Source: Balanoglossus misakiensis (taxonomy: Eukaryota; Hemichordata). Taken from it: DNA of 64,000 bases. The notes beneath the pieces were generated by a model. It was not told where the DNA came from and ran no database searches. It saw nothing but the letters and a program-made list of their open reading frames with translations. Shown here one piece after another: positions 25,188 to 37,693 of the stretch. Position numbers and translations under genes: made by a program. Location: positions 11,222,001-11,286,000 of the forward strand of contig CM082589.2 in the NCBI GenBank assembly GCA_040954595.2, given 5' to 3'. The first letter of the stretch is position 1; every line of letters starts with the position of its first letter.

Positions 25188-25847
25188 ATCTTTTTCATTA
25201 CACAATACCTTATAATAAGTCATAACAAATTTTTAAGGAAAATTCTTTAAAATATGTAAAATATATAGCCTTATAACCAACAACAACATAGAAAACATTT
25301 TCCAGTTTCCGAAAAATATAAATCTTGAGTAATTTCAACAGAAAAAATATGAAAAATCAGTAAAACTTGTGAATTTTGTATTTTTTTCAAAAGAAAAAAA
25401 AAACATGTAGCACTCATGTGTCTCATGCAGTATTTATTCAATTGAAAATTCACGTTTGATAATTTTCTGTCCGCAAAGATAGGTTACTTTGTACAGTTGA
25501 AAAAAACGAAGTCATGTTATACATTTATCAAAGCATTTCATTTCAGCTGTTCAAGATAATTAACTAGTGTCACCCCTTTTATAGTTGAACAGTTCTTCAT
25601 AAAATAATGAAAATAAATATAAATGTTTTGAAATTATAACTAAAATCGGTCGAATTTTCAGATAGCATGATAATATCATTTTTTACAAGAGATTTATTCT
25701 ACTGTCATGTGTTTTTTCATATTAGTCGGTCATTTTTGCAGAAAAGAGTTAATTTCAAATAAAACAATGAATATCCAATAAGAAAATGTTGGAATTAAAG
25801 GCAGAGAATGGAAATGCGATTTTTTATTGGGAAAGGACTATGTGTCA

Positions 25848-27275
25848 GTGGCCAGACATGTCCGGACGCTCAGGAAGGCCGTCAGTGGCCAGACATGTCC
25901 GGACGCTCAGGAAGACTGTCAGTGGCCAGACATGTCCGGACGCTCAGGAAGACCGTCAGTGGCCAGACATGTCCGGACGCTCAGGAAGGCCGTCAGTGGC
26001 CAGACATGTCCGGACGCTCAGGAAGACCGTCAGTGGCCAGACATGTCCGGACGCTCAGGAAGGCCGTCAGTGGCCAGACATGTCCGGACGCTCAGGAAGG
26101 CCGTCAGTGGCCAGACATGTCCGGACGCTCAGGAAGACCGTCAGTGGCCAGACATGTCCGGACGCTCAGGAAGGCCGTCAGTGGCCAGACATGTCCGGAC
26201 GCTCAGGAAGACCGTCAGTGGCCAGACATGTCCGGACGCTCAGGAAGACCGTCAGTGGCCAGACATGTCCGGACGCTCAGGAAAGCGCTCAGTGGCCAGA
26301 CATGTCCGGACGCTCAGGAAGACCGTCAGTGGCCAGACATGTCCGGACGCTCAGGAAGACCGTCAGTGGCCAGACATGTCCGGACGCTCAGGAAAGCTCT
26401 CAGTGGCCAGACATGTCCGGACGCTCAGGAAGACCGTCAGTGGCCAGACATGTCCGGACGCTCAGGAAGGCCGTCAGTGGCCAGACATGTCCGGACGCTC
26501 AGGAAGGCCGTCAGTGGCCAGACATGTCCGGACGCTCAGGAAGACTGTCAGTGGCCAGACATGTCCGGACGCTCAGGAAGACTGTCAGTGGCCAGACATG
26601 TCCGGACGCTCAGGAAGGCCGTCAGTGGCCAGACATGTCCGGACGCTCAGGAAGACTGTCAGTGGCCAGACATGTCCGGACGCTCAGGAAGGCCGTCAGT
26701 GGCCAGACATGTCCGGACGCTCAGGAAGGCCGTCAGTGGCCAGACATGTCCGGACGCTCAGAAAGGCCGTCAGTGGCCAGACATGTCCGGACGCTCAGGA
26801 AGACTGTCAGTGGCCAGACATGTCCGGACGCTCAGGAAGGCCGTCAGTGGCCAGACATGTCCGGACGCACAGGAAGACTGTCAGTGGCCAGACATGTCCG
26901 GACGCTCAGAAAGGCCGTCAGTGGCCAGACATGTCCGGACGCTCAGGAAGACTGTCAGTGGCCAGACATGTCCGGACGCTCAGGAAGGCCGTCAGTGGCC
27001 AGACATGTCCGGACGCTCAGGAAGGCCGTCAGTGGCCAGACATGTCCGGACGCTCAGGAAGACTGTCAGTGGCCAGACTTGTCCGGACGCTCAGGAAGAC
27101 TGTCAGTGGCCAGACATGTCCGGACGCTCAGGAAGGCCGTCAGTGGCCAGACATGTCCGGACGCTCAGGAAAGCTCTCAGTGGCCAGACATGTCCGGACG
27201 CTCAGGAAGACTGTCAGTGGCCAGACATGTCCGGACGCTCAGAACGCTCTGTAAGTGGGGCTGGACATGTCCGGA
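25848..27275 (+). repeat. 37-bp palindromic tandem array (left TIR), ~38 copies
   Basis: Each unit contains GGCCAGACATGTCCGGACGC, then TCAGGAAG and a variable RCYGTCAGT. Variation is concentrated in that last part (ACC, GCC, ACT, and AAGC variants). Because 37 is not a multiple of 3 and no frame of the unit contains a stop, all three plus-strand frames stay open for about 475-537 codons. These are not genes. The core is almost the palindrome CCGGACATGTCCGG, with one base changed (A for G) in the left half. Confidence 0.97.
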
Positions 27276-28146
27276 CACTACACATTTAACACAAGTATGC
27301 CTGAACATGCAGATATATTTACAAAATAGAAATTCTTTATTAAAAATGAAAAGAACAACCATCAAGAACACTGTGGCCCTTTCTGGTGATTATACATAAA
27401 CAGGTGTACACCAAAATTAAAACTACATTATATGCAAACATCACCAAAGTTGTACAACATCCTACTTCAATAACCATGGTGAACATGCCTACCAAAGCTT
27501 AAGGCAATCTGACGATCAAGTTAAAAGAATACAATGTTTATGAATAACTGCAAAATTCTCCTAAGAGCACAGATAATGCCAAAAATCGGCCAAAATTGCA
27601 AATTTTACAATAATTTGAGACCTTACATTTTTCATTCCAATATATCACATTATAAAAAAATTCGACTGGACATGCATATCAATTATTCAAAGCAATCTGA
27701 CCAGAAGTTCTGGAATTTATTATTACAGAGTTTTGACAAGTTTTACATTTTCCCACTAATTTGCAATGACAACTTCATTTGAATGATATCTACAGCCAGG
27801 TCTGCATCTACACACCAATTATGAATGTGATACACATAGTGGATTCCAATTTTTTGGTTTGGATGAACATACATACATACACATAAATACATGTACATAC
27901 AGACCTATGTACATGCATGACGTTGACCTAACGATCCAATGAGGTAAAAGTAAGTAAAGTGGTTCTGTGGCTGTCATATTGACTCTTGAAAAAGTATGTT
28001 GCTGCGATATGAATGTCATGGCTATTTTTGTGACACTGTATTGTCCATGAAAAATTTCTGAAAACATAATCACTCATGGACGCAAAACAAAGAATTTACC
28101 TTCTTTTATCTAAGTTGATATCCACATAGGTTTATAAAAGCTAAAA
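27276..28146. other. Inner TIR flank and 3' flank of gene A
   Basis: 27354-27417 is TIR sequence. 27420-27870 is reverse-oriented relative to its counterpart at 9300-10110. The remainder presumably holds the 3' UTR of gene A, but no convincing polyadenylation signal was identified close to its stop. Confidence 0.45.
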
Positions 28147-31100
28147 TTATGGATCATCCTCTTCCCAATCCATATTCTCTTCTGAATAATTCTCAACTGC
28201 TTGTGTCTCGCAACGAATACGGCAAAAGTCTGTCTTCATTTCATCATTGTCAACACCAACAGCATTTACACCATTGGCTAATGCTGTTACCAAGGCATTT
28301 CCTGAAAACAAAAAAATAGAGAAAGAGTTTCAGCTGTGCAGTAACACTACCTTGTACTTATGTTACAATGTCACCAAAGTAACACACCAGCCACCAATCA
28401 AACTGATAGGAATGCGATGTGAATTAAAGTTTTATGAAGGTGTTCAGTAGTAATGTGTAACTGCTCACAGGGAATACAACTATACCACATAGTCCTGTTT
28501 AAACATCAGTGCACTTAAATTTCCTTTGGTGGCTAAATATCTATTAAAGTGGAACGTTGTGATCCGTTTTTGAGCCAATTCTGCGAAATGCGATTAAAAA
28601 GTACTATGAAAAACGTTGGTTTCATTCACTTTCACTTACGCATAACAGAGCTACAGCCAGCCAAAAACTGCGCGAACCCGGAAGTGAGTGACGTCAGCAA
28701 CTGTTGTCCGCTGCCGACGCGTTGGAGCGAGCTTATGCTTATACACGCCTGCACTCACGCGACCGACGACGTTAGCATAGCAACATATTCTCGGGTAGTA
28801 GGCTACAATTTTGAACCAGAGATTCCCTTCTACGACCAAGCGACTGAATTTTACAGAGGACAAAAGTTCATGCAGTTCTGATCTCCGATGTGTCCCGTTT
28901 GTCAAGGCTTACACTTGGTGTGGTTTCAGTGAAACCATAGACCCTAGAGTCTATGGTGAAACAGACAATGCTGCAATTAAACAATACCCTCCCTCGTTGT
29001 CTCTCCCTCGTTGTCACCTTTTCGAACCACTTTTCTTACAAAAATACTTAGTCACCTTTTATGGAGTTGAAAAGAACGCAGGTGCATCGTCCTGCTCTCC
29101 AGGTGTAGTACGTCCGTAGTATAATGGAAGCCAATGCTATAGTTATTGTATGCATGTTTCGTCTCTTGAAATGTATTAAAACTGCCCTTTTTAGTTGCTT
29201 TCATTTGATAACTATGCGATCGTCAATAAATGGAAATTAAACCCAAATACGTGTACCAAAAAACGTGCAGGAAGGATTTAATACGGTACGTTTATTATTA
29301 TCAGCGGCAGTTAGAACAACTTTGTATAGGCCTTACGGTTTGTTCATAAACGTCGACATGCATGGCATCATGGACATTGCAGGGTCTATGTCTGCACGCA
29401 TCGACAAATACAATACTAGTACACGAAGAGCACTGCCTTTGAAAGAAACTTATCCCCGTCGATTTTCCGAATATGTTTTTAAAATCATGAACTTGACATT
29501 TCGCCATGTCAGATCCGCGCAAAATGTGTCTGTTTATTGGAAATGACACGTCGAACGTGTAAGTTGCTGACGTCACTGTAGTATTTTCAACGCGCGTCTA
29601 CTGCTTGCGCAGGAAGTGAAAGTGAATTAACCCATCGGAACGTTGCCGTTTTTGACACCCGGATTGTACTTTGAAGCCCAAAATTGAGGGTGTCGTTCCA
29701 CTTTAATATCTATTAATACTCTCAGGGATAAATATCATGTTTAAAGAATCTGAGAGGCTTTTTTTGAACAAGCAAGTCAGCTTAAATATTTCTCTGCATT
29801 ACCTGATTATCAGGCAGTGAAACCAAACCAAAACAGACTTTGATAGTCCTGCACATTGCTGTATCATTGTACAAACTGCGGAATGGTATTTTAAAGTGTA
29901 CAATACTCATCAATGAATTCTGCGTACTTGTCAAACATGTACTCTCAGCTGTGACAGCTGTCATATTTTTGGTTGTTTGTTTTGCTAGAGATGCTTATTT
30001 TTTTAGAATCATCTATATCATTGAAGCTTAGGTTTTTAAGTCAAATGAAGAATCTACAACCTTGTTTAAAAATTCTGGATCAGATGTCATTGTTGAAACA
30101 TACCTGCGCCACATCTGCCGTCTAGCATCCATGATCCTTTATGGGTAAAATTCTTAATTATAATGTCATAGATTTTCCTGGGTTTCTGGTCGGCACAAAC
30201 CATGCGTCCCTCAGCATCTCTGTCTGGCATGTCACTGGTAACAGTCCAAAAATTATGGTGGCCAGCCACAGACACTTGATCGTTGGTAACTCCATTTGTT
30301 TCTGATGCATATGCAACAACAAATGCCTTGACAGCAGGTGTCATCGTGACTGTAGATACTATAGACATGAGAAGAGAAGAAAAGTATAAGAAATATACCC
30401 TATACAATGTACATGTATTGTATCTGGTGCCATTTGATATTTACTTTTGCATTATGCAACAAGTAGCATCCATGGCATACAACATGACAGCAATTTGAAT
30501 TTACATTCCTATTCTGGAAAAATGAGATGAAAAAATAAACCAACAGCAAAGCTTATATGAGTAGAGCACAAATGTCTCATAGGAAGGCAAGTATATATGC
30601 TCAGCTTTTCTCAGATCTTACCTGGTTTAGTATTTTCGATGTAATAAAATGCCTCCTCTATTTTTCGGAAGCATCTGGCTTCTTTCAGCGTACTTCTTAC
30701 CATAGACAACTTTTCAACGTCACAGAGTATCACTAGTCTATAGCTTCCTAATTTTGTATTTAGGTTCTTGACAACAATTGTCAACTCCCTCAGGTCTTCA
30801 GCTGTCCATTCCTGGATATTAAAAAGATCACACCAAAAAAGAATAAATCAGTTAGGATTTCCTTAGTTATTCAGAATATTTGTAAATACCAAACTTTGAC
30901 GGGCAGCGAACATGTATACTTCACACCAAATTTGAACTTGGTTGGCAATGTAGAATTTGGGAAGAAGTCATTCAAAGGTTTTCAGAAAATCCAACATGGC
31001 TGCCAGGTCATGTGACTTATTAAATATTCATGAGTCACTGCACGACAACTCATTGGCCCCTATCAAGTTTGAGCCCAGTAGGTGCTGTGGTTTTTCAGAT

Positions 31101-34100
31101 TTAGCTGGCCGAGAAAAATCAGGGAAGAAAAATAATAAGAACAAAAAATTCCAACAAAACCAATAAAGTACTTACAGCTGGTAAATCCATGAGGATTAAC
31201 TCAAATCCTTCAGCGGTGACATCATTATCATCTAGATATTGTGGGTTTAGTTTAAGAACTTCAGTGTTGAACACTGCCCCTTGGCACTGGTGACTGCCAG
31301 AAAAAACAGGGCAGAGCGCTTTCCTGGCAGCTTCATCCTTTGATGCAGCTCTCCTCAGTCGTCGACAATAACCCTTAAATGGTTCCGGTGCTGTTGGCTT
31401 GAAGTTTAGTGTAGCAAAACGTAGAAGACTACTACGATTTGTTGCATCTGGATACCTTTTCATAGCCTCGCTCCAATCTTCAACATCCATCTCAGAAATG
31501 AATGCCCGCTGAATTAGCAAGAGTTTTGTTAAAGTTTTGCTTTCTTTCACCATGTCATCAAGGCTGGTCCTCAGGTCTAAAACATCACGAACAAGTTCTT
31601 TTATGGTGTCTTCATCAAGGGAGCGCAGATGTTTAAACCGATACGGCTTTATATCAGGTTTGCTGATTCTGTCCTTTTTTAGCAGTCTCTGTTTTTTTAT
31701 GTCACCTTGATCGTGAAGTTTGAACAGCTTCATAAACAAGGAATACAGATCCTCATCATACGATGCAATCATACATGCCATATCCACTTCCTGTGTGATC
31801 TTTTCCTGACAGACAAAAATAAAACAAATTAGTTATTTTCAGTAATTTAGATTCAGCAAGTAGCAATAGCCACCAATTTGCAAAGGAAAAACAAGTCAAA
31901 GCCACACTGTGAACATAGGTGACAATTGGCCAAATTTCCGATAAATCTTTTCATTTTAAACCACTAATGCAATGCACATATTGATGGATGCCCAGTGATT
32001 GGATCTGCTTATGAATATCAGTCAAACTAAAATTTACTAGGGGCTGCTTGGACTGCACTATTTCATCTTCAGTAATGAATGGTGTTTGTTAAAATCTAGC
32101 AGTAAAAGTCACTCCAAGGTGCTATAATTGTTCTATGTAACTTAGTACCACTGCCAACATAATCAACATTGAATTACCTCATTTAGAATTATCTTGCATG
32201 AATTTTTCCACTCAGCCTGAGTGACATTCTCGGATATTGCTGATCGATTGGCACGGCAGATAGCCACCTATAATAAAAAATGTAACATAATGCCATTATG
32301 ATCATGTACTGTAGTATACAGTGGTATGACAATGCAAGTCCAAACATGCAAAAATATAACAACTGAGAACATACCAGTATTAAAATTTGTGTTTGTGATC
32401 AGAGTTTATAAGGCTTCTCTCTTGGTGACCATTCACACACAAAATTGTGAAAGGCCAGGGATTGAGTGACCCTGCTTTATTTGATAGAATCTGAGCTCCT
32501 GCTCAAACAAACAGCATCAAAACCCGAATAATTTCTGACACCAATATCACATATTTACCTTGTCTTTAAACGACAGTCCATGGCGGAATTCGCCTGTTTT
32601 ATTGTGTCGAACCCCAAGCCATTGTCTTTCTTCTTCACCAAGAGCAGCATACACAACACAGTTTAGCTTCTTGAACCGTTCTTCATTAGGGTGACGCTTA
32701 GATAATTCCTGTGATGCAAGAAGTGTGTGGTTTCCTCCAATGACCTCATACTCATAACCATTAACCTGTTTAACATTTTAGGAAAATTAGAAAAATTAAG
32801 TGTCAAATCGACTTGTTACCAACTTGTGAACAATATACATATATAAATTTCTTCAAGGAAAAATTTTGCACTTTGACTCACCTTTGTCTTGTCAAATTGG
32901 GCTGTACTTGCTAACCCTTTCACTGATAGGCAGAGAGGCTGATAAGCTTCGTCCCTATAAACCTGCATGGACTTGATAAGACTTTTTAGGAAAACTGGGT
33001 CCTGTTCTCTTACTTGTTGACTTCCAGTTTCTAAGGCACGTGTGCTGACCAAAAAATGACCTTGAATGCAAGAGGAACATGTTTTAGATCAACAGACAAT
33101 TTTCATCTTAACAGAGCTGTATGTTTTGGGGTATAATGATTATCTGTAAAAGTTCAATCCGCTGATCAGAACATCCAACTACTGAGAAAAGCATGCAGAT
33201 TTGAGTGTCCCATAGTAATGTTACAGAAACTAGTGGGAACACCATTTGCCTAAGCAGCACCTCCAACAAAATGAGTCTAATTTGGTGGTGCTTTTATTCT
33301 GTATTGGTTGAGGAGTGGGGATCATGACCTATGAGTGTCCAATTATGTACTATTGCAACATCATATAGATGTTAATTTCACATAAAAAAAATAGAATATA
33401 GTCACTGTAGCACTAGTAACGTTGTTATTTAGGATTTGCTCATTCTCTACTAAAAAGTAAAGTTTCCAGTAAATGGGAAAATTCATAACCTGCAAGTTGT
33501 TCAAAATTTTTCATGATTTGTGAATAATGTTTCTTGGAGCCTTTTTAATGAGTATTTAGCTTACAGTGGAACAGCATTACTAGTCTCACTATATTTTTGA
33601 GCTCACAAAGTAACCTCATCCAGCTTTTTTGGGAATCGATTGGAAATCAAATTCAAATACAGTAACTTACCACAAAATGCACGCTGTACATTTGTTTCAA
33701 CACTTAGTCTCTCATCATCTTGTGGTTTTTTCTTCAGTGATAAAGCACTCACAGATATGTCTGAAAGCTTGCGCTTCTTTGACCTGGCTCTGCTAACTAA
33801 ACATGATTGAAAGAGACACATAATTGCTATGACAAAAACAACAATAGATCAGAATCAGAATACAGTGCCTCTTCATCCAACAAAATCATTATACCCGAGA
33901 TATTTCACATAGACTTAGCTATATTAACACTTACACTTTATCGAATGCTCTCTCTTTGTCAGCTCTACAGTGTGATTTTCCACTTCTTGGCGGGGTGCTG
34001 TCTTCTGACATACTGGATTCACACTCATCTTCTTCATCAATGGATGAAGTTGATTTCTCCAAGTTGACCTGCCCTCTCAGGGATTGAAATATTTCAACCA

Positions 34101-34954
34101 TTTCCCCCGAAGAACAGGCTTCTCTAAACTTCTTGCTAAAGGGTGACTTGTTCCATTCGAAGAAATCTCTCTCCAAAATAAACCTAAATCCAGCTTCTTC
34201 GCTCCCTGTTACAAATTTAAACTGAAAAAAGAACGAATGGTTATCGATCAGAAATAGTCTTAGTTTTTGGGTAGTTCTCAGAAAATTATGAGTGCTGTAC
34301 TATGGTCGAAAACGTGTAAACGTAGCTGTATCGCGGGGGTACAGGTCTGTGTGTTTCCGGTGTTACACGGCCGTGTACCGCCGGGAACACACGTACACAG
34401 ACGTGTACGCAGGGCTAGGGTACCCACTATTCTCAATATACAGGCTCGGGCCGTTACTGTGGACGTACGTTCCCAGGCAAAACCTCGGACGAACTCTGGT
34501 TTTGTGTCGTGTCTGAGCCTCGAGCTACGTAACAACTCGCTGTGGAGTCGTTGTACCATGGCTCTCCCTCGACAAGGGGATCGGATAGCGACTGTCCTTG
34601 AACGTGTAGTCGAGTGTACGCACATGGCTACGAACGCACAGAACTGCACTCTGTAGCTCTGTGTACAGGTCTGTGTCGCCGGGCTGGTCCCCGGCGTGGT
34701 GGAGGCCGTGTAACGCCGGGAACACACAGACCTGTGCGCAGAGCCAAGTCCCTCAACAGGGACTTCGCCTATATGTACCAGTATTACAAAAATATGCTTA
34801 CCTTGAGCTTACCGTCGGCTACAGACATCGACTTAATCGCACCGAACTCGGTACCCTTCTTTCTATTCTTCATACGGCACCGCTTACCATTTTCCAGGCA
34901 GTAGAGATACACTTCGTCATCTACTTCTTCGAGCCACCACTTTCTCTTGCCCAT
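28147..34954 (-). CDS. Gene A: ParB-like domain fused to DNA-methyltransferase-like domain
   Basis: Ten exons (5' to 3'): 34954-34802, 34221-33935, 33792-33671, 33030-32882, 32765-32559, 32267-32178, 31805-31176, 30811-30622, 30349-30104, 28301-28147. All junctions are GT-AG and phases agree, giving 742 aa. The ATG at 34954 has a good context (CACCATGG). Residues 1-51 are basic; 52-147 acidic and Ser-rich; RSKKRKL near 150 is a likely nuclear signal. 238-306 resemble ParB/sulfiredoxin proteins (VIGGNHTLLAS at 245-255, then CVVYAAL and LGVRHN). 537-546 (FELILMDLPA) occupies the place of motif IV of N4/N6 DNA methyltransferases, where DPPY/DPPW is expected. 682-709 (SWMLDGRCGAGNALVTAL...GVD) is the SAM-binding motif I. 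The order IV then I fits a permuted amino-methyltransferase. Role (site recognition and DNA marking in the nucleus) is inferred. The altered motif IV may mean it is inactive. Confidence 0.8.
28545..29705. mobile_element. Non-autonomous hAT-like element in last intron of gene A
   Basis: The ends are TAAAGTGGAACG and its exact reverse complement, flanked on both sides by the perfect 8-base direct repeat ATATCTAT (28537-28544 and 29706-29713). Eight-base target duplications are a hallmark of hAT elements. Subterminal stretches are also loosely inverted (GTGACGTCAGCAACT and complement). No transposase frame is visible. It lies wholly in the intron 28302-30103, so splicing may be unaffected. Confidence 0.85.
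30905..31115. repeat. Fragment of dispersed repeat family
   Basis: Matches 54320-54540 closely, including CACACCAAATTTGAACT, AAATATTCA.GAG.CACTGCACG and CTCATTGGCCCCTATCA. It lies in an intron of gene A. Confidence 0.85.
34315..34745. repeat. GC-rich hairpin-forming repeats in first intron of gene A
   Basis: 34647-34740 begins GCTCTGTGTACAGGTCTGTG and ends with near-complementary CACAGACCTGTGCGCAGAGC. A related hairpin lies at 34335-34415 and a compact one at 35758-35812. Much richer in CpG than the surroundings. The three or four overlapping frames here are shadows of this composition. Confidence 0.7.
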
Positions 34955-35019
34955 GGTGAAATGTTGGACATCTCTCTACTAGGAAGCGTCTTATATAGGT
35001 GAAAACTGCATTCATCTTA

Positions 35020-35270
35020 GAGCGTTAAACGGTTGACAAGGCTTGGATCACCACTGCTTTTGCAATTGTAGGTGTTAATTGTTTACCCGACGCTTGGCAA
35101 TGCTCTACAGGGACGACGCTGTCACTTCCTGTTTACTTCCAGGCGCGCAAGCATCGTTTGGGCGAGTTTATTTCCAATGTTGAGTCCAAAGCATTGGGCA
35201 ATCTTTGATCAACTTTTAACGCGCAACATCGGCGAAACTTTTGAACAAAAATATGACAAGTCCGATGTTC
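35020..35270 (+). repeat. Direct duplication, copy 1 (upstream of gene A)
   Basis: Shares GTTAAACGGTTGACAAGGCT, CCGACGCTTGGCAATG, CTGTCACTTCCTGTTTA and GCGCAAGCATCGTTTG with 37207-37475, in the same orientation. Confidence 0.9.
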
Positions 35271-35757
35271 TGCCAAGGCAGAACCATTTCCGGTTACCGC
35301 AAAAATAAACAAATAAATAAATACGCGGTCAATACACTTGTCTACGGCTCTCGAGCTCCGCGCAGTAACCCCCAAAAGAAATGGTGCTGGTCTTGACATC
35401 TTGATATCAACGATGCGAATTTTAACTTTTTCCTCCTTGGATCAATCCTAATTGTCCACATTCTCATGAAGTTTTGCTATACCCCTGTATATATATGGCG
35501 GAATAAATTGCACACTTAGACAATGCACTGTGTTCTGGATGTCACTGTACAACTTTACATGTATTTTAGCACAACATTGAAAACTCGGACTACTTCAGGT
35601 GGTCTGCGGGTAAAATGGGACGCGTGATGCTGACCACAACCATTTCATTATTTTTCCTTTTTTGGGCTGAGACGTAATGCAACTGTAGCAACACCTGATT
35701 TGCAAGCCTACACTAAACTGAACGTGGAAGTGCTCGTCGACCCTACCAACATTTTCT

Positions 35758-35812
35758 AGCTCTGCGCGCGTACTGCAGGTCTGTGTGTTCCACAGACCTG
35801 TGCGCAGAGCCT
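35758..35812. repeat. Compact GC-rich hairpin
   Basis: GCTCTGCGCGCG...CAGGTCTGTGTGTTC, then CACAGACCTGTGCGCAGAGC; a short relative of the hairpins in the first intron of gene A. Confidence 0.75.
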
Positions 35813-37206
35813 GACGCAGAGCTACACATTTTCGAGAGACATATCATTCTATTTTAGTATTTAACGGAATTTTACACAAAGAGGTTTGCAATTGTAACCA
35901 TGCAATTTTATTCTAAAATGGCTTTAAACATCAAATTAGTAGCTACCAGGTTTCGCGCCATATGAGTGCTTACGCGTACGCTGTGCTTCGGACCCAGCTG
36001 CCCACTGATCACATATAGACGGACGCCGCGCGGGCATCGTACGCGCACGCTCGCGTTGCAGAGCGATATACCAAAACTACAGTCACTCCACACTGTACAG
36101 CTACATGTGATGTGAGAATCCACCGCAAATAGACTTTTATCTAGAGTAAAAGTAAACTTGGAGATTTGTGTGTTATTTTTTATGACGAGTGAAGTTGATC
36201 GTATAGTTTCGAACTTTTCACCAAAACACGTACACCGCGGCCCGCTAAATATGCAGCGGCGTTGGCTGGTTTATCACAGCGGCCCAACTGGCCTACCTGG
36301 GGTCTATATTAAGTTGGTGGAAATATGGGACATGTAAAATTGTTTTGCTGCCTTCACTTTTCATGTAATCTGACGATATCAATGTGCAAAACAGGTCGAT
36401 TTGTTTCAAGGAATAGAGAAATCGATGGTCAGTGTACGGGTGTCAATCGGTTTCTTTTGCACCACGGAAACATAGACCAAAACATAGCTACCATGACAAG
36501 TGAAAACTACTAGTATTTTATGTACCAGCCGCAGACAATGGTAGATGATAGAGAAGGTAGCGAGTGATCTTTTTCGAACATCCATGTATACAAGTCGTTT
36601 TTCAGGAGCCGTGCAACTTCCTAGGGCAACCTCGAGCTGCAGGCGAGAAGTTGTTCGCCAAGAGCTGTGAAAACGACGAATTGCATTTTTAATGGGGAAT
36701 GCCATGTATTCCAAAACCATTAATGTGACAGGATTTCAAAAAGTCTAAGAAACTTTCATTGTCGGCGAGGTCAAGTCAGTGCAGTCGGTCAGGACATGTA
36801 CGCGTTTCCGCGCAAATATTTATAAACGGTCGCTGCGACAGAATCTCAGCCTAGGACTTATAGAGTGTGACTTGTTTCCACATTTCGATGACTGGAGTTT
36901 CAGTTGTCAAGCGCTGAACTGGCCCGAAACCATTTCGGGATTTCTGTGTTTTTTTAGTTCGGCCGGTAAAGGTGACAAATGTCAGTTTGCACGAAAACAA
37001 TTGCCCTTTTAATCGATCTAATCGTGACATAGCTGTGGTACTCAGCTTACCGGTATGGAATTTACCAAGAGAAAATGTCATGGAACCATAATTTTAAAGA
37101 TCTTTACTGTAAATGCTAACGTTGTAAAATGTAAAATTTTCTGCATCTGGATTATTGATCTGTCCTCATTACGTCACACAGGTGGTGATTCATGCGATAA
37201 CGCCAC

Positions 37207-37475
37207 GTTAAACGGTTGACAAGGCTTGGATCACACCACTGCTTTTGTTATTGTTTATCCGACGCTTGGCAATGGCTCCACAGTGCCGGCGCACCTGAAC
37301 CTGTACTGGTTGCAGCTGTCACTTCCTGTTTATATAATTATAAGAAATGCAATGACTGACGCGCAAGCATCGTTTGAGCGAGTTTATTTCCAAAGTTGAG
37401 TCCAAAGCATGGGCAATCTTCGGTCAAACTACCTTGGTCAAACTTTAACACAAAACATTTGCGAAACTTTTGAAC
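37207..37475 (+). repeat. Direct duplication, copy 2 (upstream of gene B)
   Basis: Diverged copy of 35020-35270 with two small insertions. It ends about 220 bases before the gene B start codon. Confidence 0.9.
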
Positions 37476-37693
37476 CCCCCAAAACCCAAACTAACAAACA
37501 AACAAACAAAATGACAGACTTTATACAAGCTCGAAGTTCATCTTTCGACACTTCCGTGTGACGTATGCCCGGGGACGTACGCATGGGCTCGTCCTACCCC
37601 GACCCCCCTCGAAAATAATAAACAGGTCAATGAGACGGACATCGAAAATCGTGTATAAAAAGTCGAGCTTGGCCAGTGACAGGGCAGTAAATC

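Larger units (their letters stand above)
34955..37693. promoter_or_regulatory. Shared intergenic region between divergent genes A and B
   Basis: About 2.7 kb separates the two ATGs, which point away from each other, so both promoters must lie here. No confident TATA box was assigned. The region carries a duplicated ~270-bp segment, CpG-rich patches near 35950-36080 and a compact hairpin at 35758-35812. Confidence 0.5.

Noticed and set aside
25786-27399. Three overlapping reading frames of 475-537 codons on the plus strand
   Set aside because: All three are translations of a 37-bp tandem repeat with no stop codon in any frame. The three products are the same peptide units in rotated order, with no start context or splice evidence.
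34267-34904. Several 66-149 codon frames on both strands
   Set aside because: They overlap GC-rich hairpin repeats in the first intron of gene A. Open frames follow from base composition.
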